From JAQUOA01 sp037443785 (lineage in GTDB: Bacteria; Bacteroidota; Ignavibacteria; UBA10030; UBA8401), in contig JBBINR010000015.1 in assembly GCA_037443785.1 (NCBI GenBank), forward strand, positions 13,082-77,081: DNA of 64,000 nucleotides. Reading direction: 5' to 3'. The notes under the pieces are model-generated. The model did not search any database. It was not told the origin of the DNA and saw nothing but the letters and a program-made list of their open reading frames with translations. How positions within the stretch are numbered: the first letter of the stretch is position 1; every line of letters starts with the position of its first letter. The translations under genes were made by a program, and so were the position numbers. This document shows positions 25,166-34,269 of this stretch, one piece after another.

Positions 25166-25570
25166 TTATATAACTCTCTTCCAGTAGCCAATTTTTTTAT
25201 CCCCGCAGTACAATTCTTGTGTAAGAACGAATTGTCCCTGCAACGGCATAGCAAAATAACGTTTAGAGGTATCTGTATTAGTATTTGCCAGATAACATTT
25301 GAATATCATTGGAATCCCATGATAAGAGAAACTCCTCTGCGCTTCGGTATTCAAATAAAAACCTACCGAAGTAGCGGCAATCACAGTATCGTTCCCAAAT
25401 AGTTCAGAGTATATTTTTCCATTTGTCTGCTTCACATTCACCGTAAAATTGCCTTCGACACAACCGGACGAAGAATAAACTAATTGATTGCCTTCAGGCG
25501 CACACCCAAACAGCAACAGCGCTAATGCCAAATTGCGGGAAATTTTTTTATGGAAATATTCTTTGACCAT
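25166..25570 (-). CDS. Small lipoprotein of unknown function
   Basis: About 134 aa from ATG at 25570 (a GTG one codon upstream is possible). A type II signal peptide ends in the lipobox LLFGC (Cys near 24), so it is a lipid-anchored envelope protein. The mature part has a few Cys residues (SSGC, FKCYL, LYCGD) and no domain I recognise. It follows the membrane acyltransferase gene by 18 nt and is probably its operon partner. Confidence 0.7.
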   Translation of the reverse strand: MVKEYFHKKISRNLALALLLFGCAPEGNQLVYSSSGCVEGNFTVNVKQTNGKIYSELFGNDTVIAATSVGFYLNTEAQRSFSYHGIPMIFKCYLANTNTDTSKRYFAMPLQGQFVLTQELYCGDKKIGYWKRVI

Positions 25571-25588
25571 CACAATGTCAAGGTATCG

Positions 25589-26797
25589 TTACAGGTATTT
25601 TATCCAGCGCAATTCCGGGTGAGTTGATTTAAAATTGGCATAACGCCGGCATGCGAAATAAAGAATGATCACATCGATTATCCACACCGCATAAAGCAAT
25701 GGCAAACTCCACCGCAATCCTTCTGAGATCCCTACAAATGGCGCTGTGTTATACCATTCTTGATGAATGCTTCCGTACAAAATCAAATTCACCGCCAATG
25801 CGGAAAGATGAATCAGCAGAATGTGAAGCAAGTAATAGAACATCGGAACACGTCCAATAATTCTAACGGCATCGACAAACCGACCTTTGGCTTTTTCTGC
25901 CCAAGGCACAAAGACAATGACCGGTCCAAGAGTCATCAAAAGGTATAGTTGTGAGGGAGGATATTTTTGTTGTCCCAGAAGTTTAAAAACAAACTTCATC
26001 CCGTCTTCAAATCCTGTCGTGGAAAGAGTAATCACCGTACCAATTGAAATAAAAAGGAGAATGGCAGAAATACCTATACGAAAACTTACTTTCCTTATTA
26101 TTTCAATTTCACGAAGCAACAATTGTCCGAAGCCATATCCCGCCATCATCACACCGTTTATTGGAATGATATAATAAAGGATGCTAATGCCCATGATATT
26201 CGGCATCCCGGCGATACCGGAAAACACGCTCGCACCCGATCGATTGACCACTATTGACGGATAGAAAAATCCCCATACTCTTGTTATAGGTTCATAAATC
26301 GGAGATGGGAAAATATTCGGAACGTATTGAAATACTTGTTGTCCGAAAATAATAACGAGGCCAATGATTCCTACAGTAATCGGACGCAGCCCTACAAAAG
26401 CAGCAAGAAGTATCATAGACCAACCCAGCGACCAAATGACATTCGTAGCAACGTAGTTTGAATAGTCTACGTTGAATGTCCACAAAAACCGGCATATCGT
26501 TATTTCAAATATGACGAGAAGAACTCCCCGGGTAAGAAGAAAATTTATCAGATTTCGCTTACTGCCGATCTTTTGGAAATACAAAAATGCACTTGAACCC
26601 GCAAAAAATGCAAATGTTGGAACACAGTAATGGGTGATCCACCGGGTAAAAAAAACATCGACCGTTGTACCACCTGCCGGAATACCTGAATACACTCTGA
26701 CATGATCAATTGCCATTACGATCATGATAATCCCTCTCAGCAGATCGATTGATTGAACCCTGCGGGATACAGGAAATATTGTTTGCGATTTACCCAT
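25589..26797 (-). CDS. DUF1624-type multi-pass membrane acyltransferase
   Basis: 402 aa with about ten hydrophobic segments. The N-terminal motif SIDLLRGIIMIVMAIDHVR is the signature of DUF1624 proteins, related to the catalytic domain of heparan-alpha-glucosaminide N-acetyltransferase. The Asp-His in AIDHVR would be the likely active-site pair. It probably acetylates a sugar or lipid-linked substrate at the inner membrane; the substrate is unknown. Its ATG directly follows the TAG of the methyltransferase gene with no gap, so the two are co-translated or at least co-transcribed. Confidence 0.8.
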   Translation of the reverse strand: MGKSQTIFPVSRRVQSIDLLRGIIMIVMAIDHVRVYSGIPAGGTTVDVFFTRWITHYCVPTFAFFAGSSAFLYFQKIGSKRNLINFLLTRGVLLVIFEITICRFLWTFNVDYSNYVATNVIWSLGWSMILLAAFVGLRPITVGIIGLVIIFGQQVFQYVPNIFPSPIYEPITRVWGFFYPSIVVNRSGASVFSGIAGMPNIMGISILYYIIPINGVMMAGYGFGQLLLREIEIIRKVSFRIGISAILLFISIGTVITLSTTGFEDGMKFVFKLLGQQKYPPSQLYLLMTLGPVIVFVPWAEKAKGRFVDAVRIIGRVPMFYYLLHILLIHLSALAVNLILYGSIHQEWYNTAPFVGISEGLRWSLPLLYAVWIIDVIILYFACRRYANFKSTHPELRWIKYL

Positions 26798-27643
26798 CTA
26801 CTTCTCGCCGTAGATAACAAGGGCACTTGAGTCTATCTGCACATTTCCATTCGGATATTTATTATTCACTGTCTGATGCACGTCTTTTTTTATTCGTTCT
26901 CTCGTTGCATCATCTGCTTTGCTCAGCGCTGCAACAACGGGAGCGGCAACATCAGTCATCACATTCCAATAAACATCGGCTGTTTTGCAATTCAACTTCC
27001 CTGTAACTTCTTGCACCGAAATATTTTTTAATCCTGCCTGCGCAAAAAGATCAGCGACAAGATCATTTTTTGCACAGCGGAACATTCCTGGTGCACCGGC
27101 TGGAGGAGCAGGCAATTCGATATGTTTATTAATCGTTCCCATCATCGCGGTAACCCAGAAATTTTTTTCGGGAACATTCCAAACCGAGGTAGCAATTCTT
27201 CCGCCTGGTTTCAAAACACGCACCATTTCTTTCGCCGCTAACAGCATATCGGGAAAAAACATAAATCCAAAACGGCAGCTTATCGCGTCGAATGTATTAT
27301 CGGCAAATGGCAGCTCACACACGTCACACACATGGGTTTCGATATTATTAATATCTCTCGACTTCGCGTTTTCCCGGGCTATTGCGAGCATTTCATCAGA
27401 AAGGTCAGTGATAAAAACTTTTCCGCTTTTCAAGTTTGCCGCAATGGTCAACCCCGGTTCCCCCGTTCCTGCCGCCACATCCAGCACTATATCTGTCTCT
27501 TTCAGATTAAGCAATCGAATGATTTCGTTCCCCTTGGGTTTTAAAAAATCCATAAACAGGTCATCCCATTTTTTCCATCCGGGAGAAAATTTGTTCCACG
27601 ATTCTTTTTGTTGATCACGAATTTGTTCAAATTGTTGTTTCAT
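26798..27643 (-). CDS. SAM-dependent class I methyltransferase
   Basis: About 281 aa. Motif I is VLDVAAGTGEPGL (near residue 55), the acidic loop is DLSDEML, motif II/III region is FDAISCRFGFMFFPD, and the post-motif is MVRVLKPGGRIATSVW. This matches UbiE/COQ5-like methyltransferases of cytoplasmic type, but the substrate cannot be told. Start chosen at the ATG at 27643, 8 nt after an AAGGAG ribosome-binding site; a GTG at 27649 lies too close to it. First gene of a three-gene unit with the DUF1624 protein and the lipoprotein. Confidence 0.85.
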   Translation of the reverse strand: MKQQFEQIRDQQKESWNKFSPGWKKWDDLFMDFLKPKGNEIIRLLNLKETDIVLDVAAGTGEPGLTIAANLKSGKVFITDLSDEMLAIARENAKSRDINNIETHVCDVCELPFADNTFDAISCRFGFMFFPDMLLAAKEMVRVLKPGGRIATSVWNVPEKNFWVTAMMGTINKHIELPAPPAGAPGMFRCAKNDLVADLFAQAGLKNISVQEVTGKLNCKTADVYWNVMTDVAAPVVAALSKADDATRERIKKDVHQTVNNKYPNGNVQIDSSALVIYGEK

Positions 27644-27783
27644 CGACACGACTCCTTCAGTTGAATTACGGTTTAAAAGTTATTTTACCAATTTTTATTT
27701 GTGACGGTCATACTGCTGCAGAAAAAAAGCCCCGTCGGAAAACTGATGATGCTTTCATTACGATTCTACAATGCGTTGGACAG

Positions 27784-30252
27784 TTATTTCAACAGCAGCA
27801 TTTTTTTCATAATCTGTCTGCCATTATTCTGCAATCTTGCAAAATAAATGCCGCTTGAAAGTTTTTCTCCGTTAAACACGGCAGAATGATACCCAGCTTC
27901 TTTCACATCGTTAACCAGCGTTGCCACTTCTCTTCCAATGGCATCGTATACTTTCAATGTTGTTAATCCCGATGCAGGAATTGTGAAGCTGATCGTTGTG
28001 CCTGGATTGAATGGATTCGGATAATTCTGTTTCAATTCAAATGATGCAATAGGTTGTGTTTTATCTTCGACACTGGTTAAAGTCGTTTTCCAGTATTGCA
28101 GCAATTCACGCAACGCCTCCGGCTTATTTTGCGGCGGAGTGACACCGGCTTGATCATTGGTATTGATGCCATGGCAAGAAGCGCACGTGCGTATTTCACC
28201 GGGTTGAAAAGTTATCCAATATCGTTCTCGTACAACTCCTATACCGTTCGGATCGGTAACCTGCCAACTCATTGCACGATGCGCAGGAATGAATGATGCA
28301 ACGGAACCATCCAGGCTAATTCTAACGCTGCCGGCAGGACCGCCTGGGTTCGGCGGATTTTTTACAGCAGGATCGTGCATTACTTGTGCCAACACACGTC
28401 GTCCCGGCGCCGGGTGGTCTGCTCCGCCTCTGCCGCGAATCATATCTCCCTGAAAAAATTGAACATGCTGTATAGTGTAAACAGTACCGGATGTTCCGAT
28501 TGTTTGTACACCGCCCGGAACTTTTAGATTGTACGGCTGTTGCACATCATTTCTGTCACGCGTCGTAACGTTCCGGCTAACCATAACGGCAAGATCATTG
28601 GCTTTGAGCCAGTCTTGAAATTTTTTTACATCAACTTTTTCTTCGGTAAATACTTGTTGTTCAGGTAATGCCAGAGGTGTTTCGGTTTTTAACGGTGCGG
28701 CAACCTGGGAACGTACTTCGACAGCATCTAATTCCCACAATGTATCGGTTCGCGTAATGATATCAGCTTCGCCAGTATAATATTTCAGGGAACGAACAAT
28801 TCCGTTCGTAAGCGGTTTATCGGCAACAAAATAATCTTTCCCGTTAATAACGACCGGCTTCATTGTTTTTAATCTAAAGTTATACAAAACCTTCGGTGTT
28901 GCTCCATCCCAAGTAAGTTTATCAATAAAAGGAGAAGTGCTATGACTCACAATCAATGTTCCGTTGGAAAGCGGCAATGGATTGCGATAATGTCCGCTGT
29001 GATTCGGATCGGGAGTCTGTCCTTCTTGCGCCGAAGAAGCTGTTGCTCCATGGGTAATTTCAATGACATCCATTTCTTCGGGATTGATATTCGGCGCACC
29101 GGTAAATTTCAATATTTGCCCTGCTGTTTCACGACCGAACTCATGCGCATTGACACCGTAATACACACCGGGATTCAACGGATCTTCTTTAATGTGAAAC
29201 AATCCGCCGTCTCCAATAATGGTGACTTTGTTCTTCACAAAATTTTTGCGAATGATGAACGAAAGATTCGGGTCATTGACATATGATCCTTCGGTATACG
29301 ATCCTCCATATTCGTGCCGTCCAACATGGTTAAGAGTTTCCTCTTCTGTTCCATCCTGATTGAGCTGCCACGGAAAAAAATGATTAAAACGATGGAGGGC
29401 AAACTCGGGGTTGTAATCATTACTCGATGTATCACGCGGTTCAGGAAAAACTTCCTGCGTCGTGTTCATTCCAACAGCATCGGGCGCTTCGCTCGAATAA
29501 TTGAACATGCCGTACAACCCGGGAGTGTATCGATCAGCATCAGCTTGTTGATCACGCTGAAGATGATCCCACCGTGTAAAAAGAATTCTTCCGTACGAAT
29601 CAATAATCGGATAGAAGGAACCGCTGGGTGAATGTTCCAACAGCGTCACCGCACCAGAGGCAGGATCTAAACTCCACAATCCTGTTACCACTCTTGCCGT
29701 TTCGTACTCATCCAGCTGCGGATACAAATGCGCCGCTTTATTAAACGGCATATCCGAAGTAAAAATAATTTTATCATCGCTTCCGTAAATGGGCGAAAGG
29801 TTATTGTAATTTTCCGGTTGATTCGGGATTTTGGTAATTATTGCTTTTTCACCTTTCCCCAGCCCGTTAACTTCATAGATTTGCCAGTAGAATGTTCGAT
29901 AATCAAATTCCTTAATCGGATTTCCAACAAGCATGCTAACCAACGCTTTTGTTCCACTCCAGTGAACCGATGGCTGACGGACGGCAATAGCATTGTTTCC
30001 CTGCATTTCCGTAGAATCGCCAAAGCCTGCCTCACGGGTAAGATTTCGCACTGTCCCGTCAGGATATCGAATCATTAAATCACCACCACGCGGCACTGAG
30101 GGAACATCTCCGTTATGGTTATTGAATGTCTGGGTGACGGCGCTAAACCCGGCAACGGGCGTTTGGGTGACGAAAAGGATTGGGTTCGGTGTTTCTATAT
30201 TCTGTGAATACGCCAATGTCCATACAATGCAAAAGAGAAAAATATTTTTCAT
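27784..30252 (-). CDS. HzsA-like propeller/mono-heme protein with T9SS signal (module 4 effector)
   Basis: 822 aa with a signal peptide (MKNIFLFCIVWTLAYS). The long middle region has TolB/WD-like strands (IIFTSDMPFN, RILFTRWDH, DRYTPGLYGM). A C-terminal segment has a single c-type heme site CASCHG (near residue 710) and conserved stretches GGVQTIGTSGTVYTIQHVQF and RYWITFQPGEIRTC. This layout resembles the hydrazine synthase alpha-subunit-like (HzsA-related) family, most of whose members are not hydrazine synthases. A T9SS sorting domain follows (QNYPNPFNPGTTISF, SSGIYFARLQNNGRQ), so this would be a surface-exposed heme protein. Its promoter carries both a regulator box and a Crp/Fnr-like site. 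Confidence 0.8.
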   Translation of the reverse strand: MKNIFLFCIVWTLAYSQNIETPNPILFVTQTPVAGFSAVTQTFNNHNGDVPSVPRGGDLMIRYPDGTVRNLTREAGFGDSTEMQGNNAIAVRQPSVHWSGTKALVSMLVGNPIKEFDYRTFYWQIYEVNGLGKGEKAIITKIPNQPENYNNLSPIYGSDDKIIFTSDMPFNKAAHLYPQLDEYETARVVTGLWSLDPASGAVTLLEHSPSGSFYPIIDSYGRILFTRWDHLQRDQQADADRYTPGLYGMFNYSSEAPDAVGMNTTQEVFPEPRDTSSNDYNPEFALHRFNHFFPWQLNQDGTEEETLNHVGRHEYGGSYTEGSYVNDPNLSFIIRKNFVKNKVTIIGDGGLFHIKEDPLNPGVYYGVNAHEFGRETAGQILKFTGAPNINPEEMDVIEITHGATASSAQEGQTPDPNHSGHYRNPLPLSNGTLIVSHSTSPFIDKLTWDGATPKVLYNFRLKTMKPVVINGKDYFVADKPLTNGIVRSLKYYTGEADIITRTDTLWELDAVEVRSQVAAPLKTETPLALPEQQVFTEEKVDVKKFQDWLKANDLAVMVSRNVTTRDRNDVQQPYNLKVPGGVQTIGTSGTVYTIQHVQFFQGDMIRGRGGADHPAPGRRVLAQVMHDPAVKNPPNPGGPAGSVRISLDGSVASFIPAHRAMSWQVTDPNGIGVVRERYWITFQPGEIRTCASCHGINTNDQAGVTPPQNKPEALRELLQYWKTTLTSVEDKTQPIASFELKQNYPNPFNPGTTISFTIPASGLTTLKVYDAIGREVATLVNDVKEAGYHSAVFNGEKLSSGIYFARLQNNGRQIMKKMLLLK

Positions 30253-30299
30253 ACAATTCCTGATTAGTTGGGGAGGTATAAGTATTTATATCCACTACC

Positions 30300-30340
30300 A
30301 AAATATCATTCCAACGCAGCAGCTACAACTGAACGTTTGT
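30300..30340 (-). promoter_or_regulatory. Promoter with module 4/5 regulator box, upstream of HzsA-like gene
   Basis: Minus strand: box ACAAACGTTCAG (30340-30329) directly abuts a -35 TTGTAG (30328-30323), with 17 bp to a -10 TATTTT (30305-30300). A start near 30293 would leave a leader of about 40 nt with AGGA before the ATG. The same layout recurs upstream of the module 4 regulator, with the same flanking TTGGAA. Confidence 0.6.
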
Positions 30341-30348
30341 GCAGTAGT

Positions 30349-30378
30349 AAAATTTTGTGATTTGTTTCACAAAATTTT
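30349..30378. promoter_or_regulatory. Crp/Fnr-family palindrome TGTGA-N6-TCACA
   Basis: A perfect 12-bp inverted repeat AAAATTTTGTGA / TCACAAAATTTT with a 6-nt spacer. It contains the exact Crp half-sites TGTGA and TCACA at canonical spacing. It is centred at 30363.5, about 70 bp upstream of the start inferred from the adjacent promoter, a usual class I activator position. Confidence 0.7.
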
Positions 30379-30499
30379 TATCGAGGAAAAACATCAATTG
30401 GAAAATTGCAAGGGAAAATTTTGGAGACCGGCAAAAAAAATGTATGGACAATTGTAATGAGAATTGCAGTGAGGAATATCTACATCAGTTTTTCTTTCA

Positions 30500-31141
30500 T
30501 CACCTTCGCAACCGCTTCGGCTCGTGATGAAACATGAAGTTTTTCGTAGATGTTATGGAGTGAAAGCGAACGGTGTGTACGCTAACAAACAGTTGATCGG
30601 CTATCGCTTTGTAGCTGTGCCCTTCGGTAAGCGCCTTCAACACTTCTTGTTCCCTGTCGGAAAGCTCTAAAGAAAAAATTGCTTTCTTTTTCGGCGGCTC
30701 TTGAAAATACTTCAATACTTTTCGGGCAATCTCGCCTGTCATCGGCGCGCCGCCTTCGTAGGCATCACTGACTGCTTGAAGAAATTGTGCCGCAGGAGTT
30801 TTCTTTAACAAATAGCCGACTGCTCCCGCACGCAATGATTCAAAAATTTTATCGTCATCGGTAAAAACAGTCTGCATAACAAATTGGATTTCCGGAAATT
30901 TCTCTTTTAACTCTCGCACACATTCAATCCCGGATTTCCCCGGCAATCCGATGTCCATCAAAACTACATCCGGAATATTTTTTGCAATTCCTTCAACGGC
31001 CTCCGTATAATGCTTAAAAGAACCGGTAAGTTTGTATCCATCGGAATGTTCTATAATCCACCCTAATCCGGTGCGTATTTCTTCATCGTCGTCGACAATG
31101 GCGACAGTAATTACTTTAAAAGTTGAATGTTCGCTTTTCAT
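30500..31141 (-). CDS. NarL-family response regulator, frameshifted near C-terminus (module 4)
   Basis: About 213 aa as read. The receiver is intact (VDDDEE, phospho-Asp in VLMDIGLPGKSG, LKKT). HTH begins normally (LSDREQEVLKALTEGHSYKA, SVHTVRFH) and then leaves the family pattern. One base is missing near 30554-30562: the +1 frame from there reads LHNIYEKLHVSSRAEAVAKV and ends at TAG 30480, matching the module 5 regulator (LHNIYKRLHVSSRGEAVAKV). So either this copy has lost its last HTH helix or the sequence has an indel error. Start chosen at ATG 31141, with 31153 as alternative; the frame upstream contains the promoter box. Confidence 0.85.
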   Translation of the reverse strand: MKSEHSTFKVITVAIVDDDEEIRTGLGWIIEHSDGYKLTGSFKHYTEAVEGIAKNIPDVVLMDIGLPGKSGIECVRELKEKFPEIQFVMQTVFTDDDKIFESLRAGAVGYLLKKTPAAQFLQAVSDAYEGGAPMTGEIARKVLKYFQEPPKKKAIFSLELSDREQEVLKALTEGHSYKAIADQLFVSVHTVRFHSITSTKNFMFHHEPKRLRR

Positions 31142-31160
31142 AGGTTGACCCATCGGTAAA

Positions 31161-31201
31161 AAAATACCGTTCCAATCGTATGACTGCAACTGAACATTTG
31201 T
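31161..31201 (-). promoter_or_regulatory. Promoter with regulator box, upstream of module 4 regulator
   Basis: Minus strand: box ACAAATGTTCAG (31201-31190), -35 TTGCAG (31189-31184), 17 bp, -10 TATTTT (31166-31161). It begins at the kinase stop codon and would give the regulator its own, possibly autoregulated, transcript. The leader would be short. Confidence 0.55.
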
Positions 31202-34147
31202 TTAGTTATGATGCTGCAACGGAATTACGGCAAAAATGACGGTTCCTTTTCCTTTTACAGCTTCAATAGTAAATATTCCGCCGTTTTTTTCTATTCGATT
31301 ACGCATATTTGTCAATCCGTTTGTTCTCGACAATTCATTCAACGCAAATCCTCCACCATCATCTTTAATTTCAATGGCGAGATGGTTATTCGACCGCTTC
31401 AATGAAACTGTCACTGTCTTTGCGTTCGAATGACGGACGGCATTGGTCAACGCTTCCTTGGCAACAAGCAAAATTGCCCGGATACTGTCTGATGCCACCT
31501 TAATTTTTTCGATCCCATTTTCGGCATGAAACACCAGTGCAATATCTTTTGCTTCACATACTTCCGTTGCAAATGTTTGTACACGGTGGAGAAGTTTTTC
31601 CATCGAATTGTTTTTAGGATCAACCGACCAAACAACATCACCCATTGCGTCGATGAGTTCGCGGGAAATAGTCCCTATCTTTTCTGTAAATGAAGGAATG
31701 GTGAACTGCTCATCCGGAACTTTTTCTCCGGAAACCGACTGACGGTGAATCATTTCTGTCAACAGCGCAATTCTCGTTAATCCTGAACCGATGTCGTCAT
31801 GAAGATCCGCTGCAATGCGTGATCGAATTTTTTCCATCTCAAGCAATCGTTGAACGCGGAATCTTTCGACTATGACAAATACTCCAGCGATCACGAGACC
31901 GCATAGTGCAATAAACCACCATCGTGCCCACAACGGCGACGCAATGGCAAAAGGAAGGATTGATGGTGCTTCATTCGGTTTGCCTTCTTGGTTAAGTGCG
32001 CGGACAACAAAAACATATTTGCCTGAGGAAAGATTCGCATAGGTCACCGATCTTCCCATCGTTGCCTCACTCCATCGGTCTTCAATGGGTGATAACTTAT
32101 ATTGAAACCGAAGCGCTCCGGTATTCCGAAACGAGATTGCCGTGTAATCAATTGTGACGGTATTCTCATTCGACGAAAGTGATATATTGTCAGCAAGCGA
32201 ATGCTCTTTCCCATTGATTTTCAACGAGGCGAAATATACTTCAGGAAATTTCGAAGACGTACCGTCGACGGGAGTTGAAAAAAGCGTCAGATCAAATCTT
32301 GTTAGAGCAAATGAAAAATCTTTCGCGGAACCGGCTTTACGAACCGGTGAAGGGGTGTATTGCTGCAGTGAGATAAACCGTGTTGCAGTGCTGTCAGGCA
32401 TATACATTAATCCGCCCTGCGTACCGATGATCAAACCGCCGGCAGATGTTTCTGCCAAACTCCAAATCTGATTGCTGATCATCCCGTCTTTTTTCGTGAA
32501 ATGTCTTAACACTTTTCCATCATATCGATATAAACCACTGTACCGAGAACCGAACCACAACAACCCATTGTTGGTTTGCAGCACACTGCGAAAAGGAATC
32601 TTCGGAAGCATTGTTGCGAGGGATGATACCGAATCAATCATAAACCCGTTGGGAATTCTCTTTACGATCCAGTACGCCGATTCATATCCCATGACCCAAA
32701 TATTTCCACTCTGATCTTCATATAACTCACGCACATCGCGTATTGGAAAATTATCTTTATGTTTATAGAGTGCCGCAATCGTTGGAGTTGAAGCGAAGTC
32801 GATGCATGCCAGCCCTCCTGCCGAATCAAGCCCATACCATAACATATTTTTGGAATCAATCATCATCGTGATCCCCAGCGACCGGGGAAAACCTTTCTCC
32901 GATGTTAATGAATACTTTAACGCAAGCCGAGAATGTCCGGTTGGCAATTGTGTAATGGTAACGTAATGAAGCGATCCTTGGTTATCTGAAATCCAAATGT
33001 TCTGATTCGTATCGACTGAGGCAGCCATGAATTTAATATTTTTCCCCTGAGCAGAATTAAGCAAATGCAAATGACTCTGCCACATCATGGTGGTATCTCT
33101 CCACACTTCGTACAATCCTAGCAGCGACGGAACCCAAAGATGCGAATATCGATCAATAGTGCCTCTCCCGGACAATTCTTCGAATGATAATTGATAGGAT
33201 TCTATTGAATTCATTTTGACCAAACCTCTTCCCAGCGTACCAAACCAAATATTATGTTCGCGATCGGTGTATCCCACAGTCGTTTCATTCGACGGAAGAC
33301 CGTTGCTTTCATTATATAAATGCGATACTGATCCTTGCATCGTTCCATGAATCATTATCAATCCCTTGGATGTTCTTACCCAATACCTTTTTTGCTGATC
33401 AAGTATTGTGCTGGTAGCATTCAATGATCCAATGTCTATTTTCCTTTGTATGGAAAAATTTTTTATAATGTACAATGTCTCACGCGGCACCCCTTTCCCA
33501 ATAATCGCAATGGAACTATCCGGAAGCGCATTGACGATATAAAGATTGCTCTTCGGCAAATCTTTGATATTTGGAACGATAAGGGTTTTATGCTCCGGCG
33601 AAAAAAGAAAAACTTGCTGACCATTAAAGCACCAAATTATTCCTGATAAATCACGAACCAATCGAAATACTCCTACCATCCTTATCATATCCGTACGGCT
33701 TACCGATCCATTTTGAAAATGATACAGGCCGTTATCGGTTGCAAGCCATAGAGAACTATCATCCATCTCCAGAACGGAATTGACCTTATTGCTCGTCTCA
33801 TTGTTCTCCACCAAAAAGTTTGTCATCTGTCCGTGCAGGTACTGAACCAAACCACCGCCATTAGTGGCAATCCACATTTTGCCCGGATAAAATTTGCTTT
33901 CGATAATTGTATTGATATCTCCCCAAACTTTACTCTCATCAAACGTGATATTCCTGAACCTATAGCCGTCAAAAATACTGATGCCTTCATCTGTTCCGAG
34001 CCATAAATAGCCGCGTGAATCTTGATAGATTTCAGTAACAAAGTTGGAAATCAATCCGTCGCGAGTAGTATAATTTTGGAGCGGCAGATGCTGTGCGTGT
34101 GCAAGTGATGCTATAAAATAGATAACAATCGGAAGTACGGTTTTCAT
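31202..34147 (-). CDS. Reg_prop/Y_Y_Y sensor histidine kinase (module 4)
   Basis: 981 aa with a signal peptide ending LAHAQ. Propeller repeats run over about 20-600 (NYTTRDGLISNFVTEIYQDS opening; WLGTDEGISIFDG). A Y_Y_Y domain (TVTIDYTAISFRNTGALRFQ) and a membrane helix near 730-752 follow. HisKA_3 has phospho-His near 783 in AADLHDDIGSGL, a DesK/LiaS-like subtype distinct from kinases 1-3. HATPase_c shows NAVRHS, DDGGGF and GLTNMRNR. The characteristic DVVWSVDPKNN is shared with kinase 5. Partner regulator starts about 60 nt downstream. Confidence 0.92.
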   Translation of the reverse strand: MKTVLPIVIYFIASLAHAQHLPLQNYTTRDGLISNFVTEIYQDSRGYLWLGTDEGISIFDGYRFRNITFDESKVWGDINTIIESKFYPGKMWIATNGGGLVQYLHGQMTNFLVENNETSNKVNSVLEMDDSSLWLATDNGLYHFQNGSVSRTDMIRMVGVFRLVRDLSGIIWCFNGQQVFLFSPEHKTLIVPNIKDLPKSNLYIVNALPDSSIAIIGKGVPRETLYIIKNFSIQRKIDIGSLNATSTILDQQKRYWVRTSKGLIMIHGTMQGSVSHLYNESNGLPSNETTVGYTDREHNIWFGTLGRGLVKMNSIESYQLSFEELSGRGTIDRYSHLWVPSLLGLYEVWRDTTMMWQSHLHLLNSAQGKNIKFMAASVDTNQNIWISDNQGSLHYVTITQLPTGHSRLALKYSLTSEKGFPRSLGITMMIDSKNMLWYGLDSAGGLACIDFASTPTIAALYKHKDNFPIRDVRELYEDQSGNIWVMGYESAYWIVKRIPNGFMIDSVSSLATMLPKIPFRSVLQTNNGLLWFGSRYSGLYRYDGKVLRHFTKKDGMISNQIWSLAETSAGGLIIGTQGGLMYMPDSTATRFISLQQYTPSPVRKAGSAKDFSFALTRFDLTLFSTPVDGTSSKFPEVYFASLKINGKEHSLADNISLSSNENTVTIDYTAISFRNTGALRFQYKLSPIEDRWSEATMGRSVTYANLSSGKYVFVVRALNQEGKPNEAPSILPFAIASPLWARWWFIALCGLVIAGVFVIVERFRVQRLLEMEKIRSRIAADLHDDIGSGLTRIALLTEMIHRQSVSGEKVPDEQFTIPSFTEKIGTISRELIDAMGDVVWSVDPKNNSMEKLLHRVQTFATEVCEAKDIALVFHAENGIEKIKVASDSIRAILLVAKEALTNAVRHSNAKTVTVSLKRSNNHLAIEIKDDGGGFALNELSRTNGLTNMRNRIEKNGGIFTIEAVKGKGTVIFAVIPLQHHN

Positions 34148-34208
34148 GGCGATAATAGTAATTAATCTCTATTGAAAAACAAAATATTTTTTACGCTTTT
34201 AAAATACA

Positions 34209-34241
34209 AAACCTGACAGGTATTCAGCTTCTGCCAGGTTT
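34209..34241 (-). terminator. Intrinsic terminator of module 5
   Basis: Minus strand stem AAACCTGGCAG / CTGTCAGGTTT with one G-T pair, followed by TTGTATTTT. It lies 28 nt past the stop of the 746-aa T9SS protein, between modules 5 and 4. Confidence 0.75.
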
Positions 34242-34269
34242 AAGGAATTTGTATACGATGTTGGTTTAT

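Noticed and set aside
27650..27783. Terminator after the HzsA-like gene
   Set aside because: A GGGGCTTTTTTT tail is present on the minus strand but no convincing stem precedes it.
34141..34200. Promoter for the module 4 kinase (TTGTTT-N16-TACTAT)
   Set aside because: The -10 lies almost on the start codon, and the region is so AT-rich that such matches are expected by chance.
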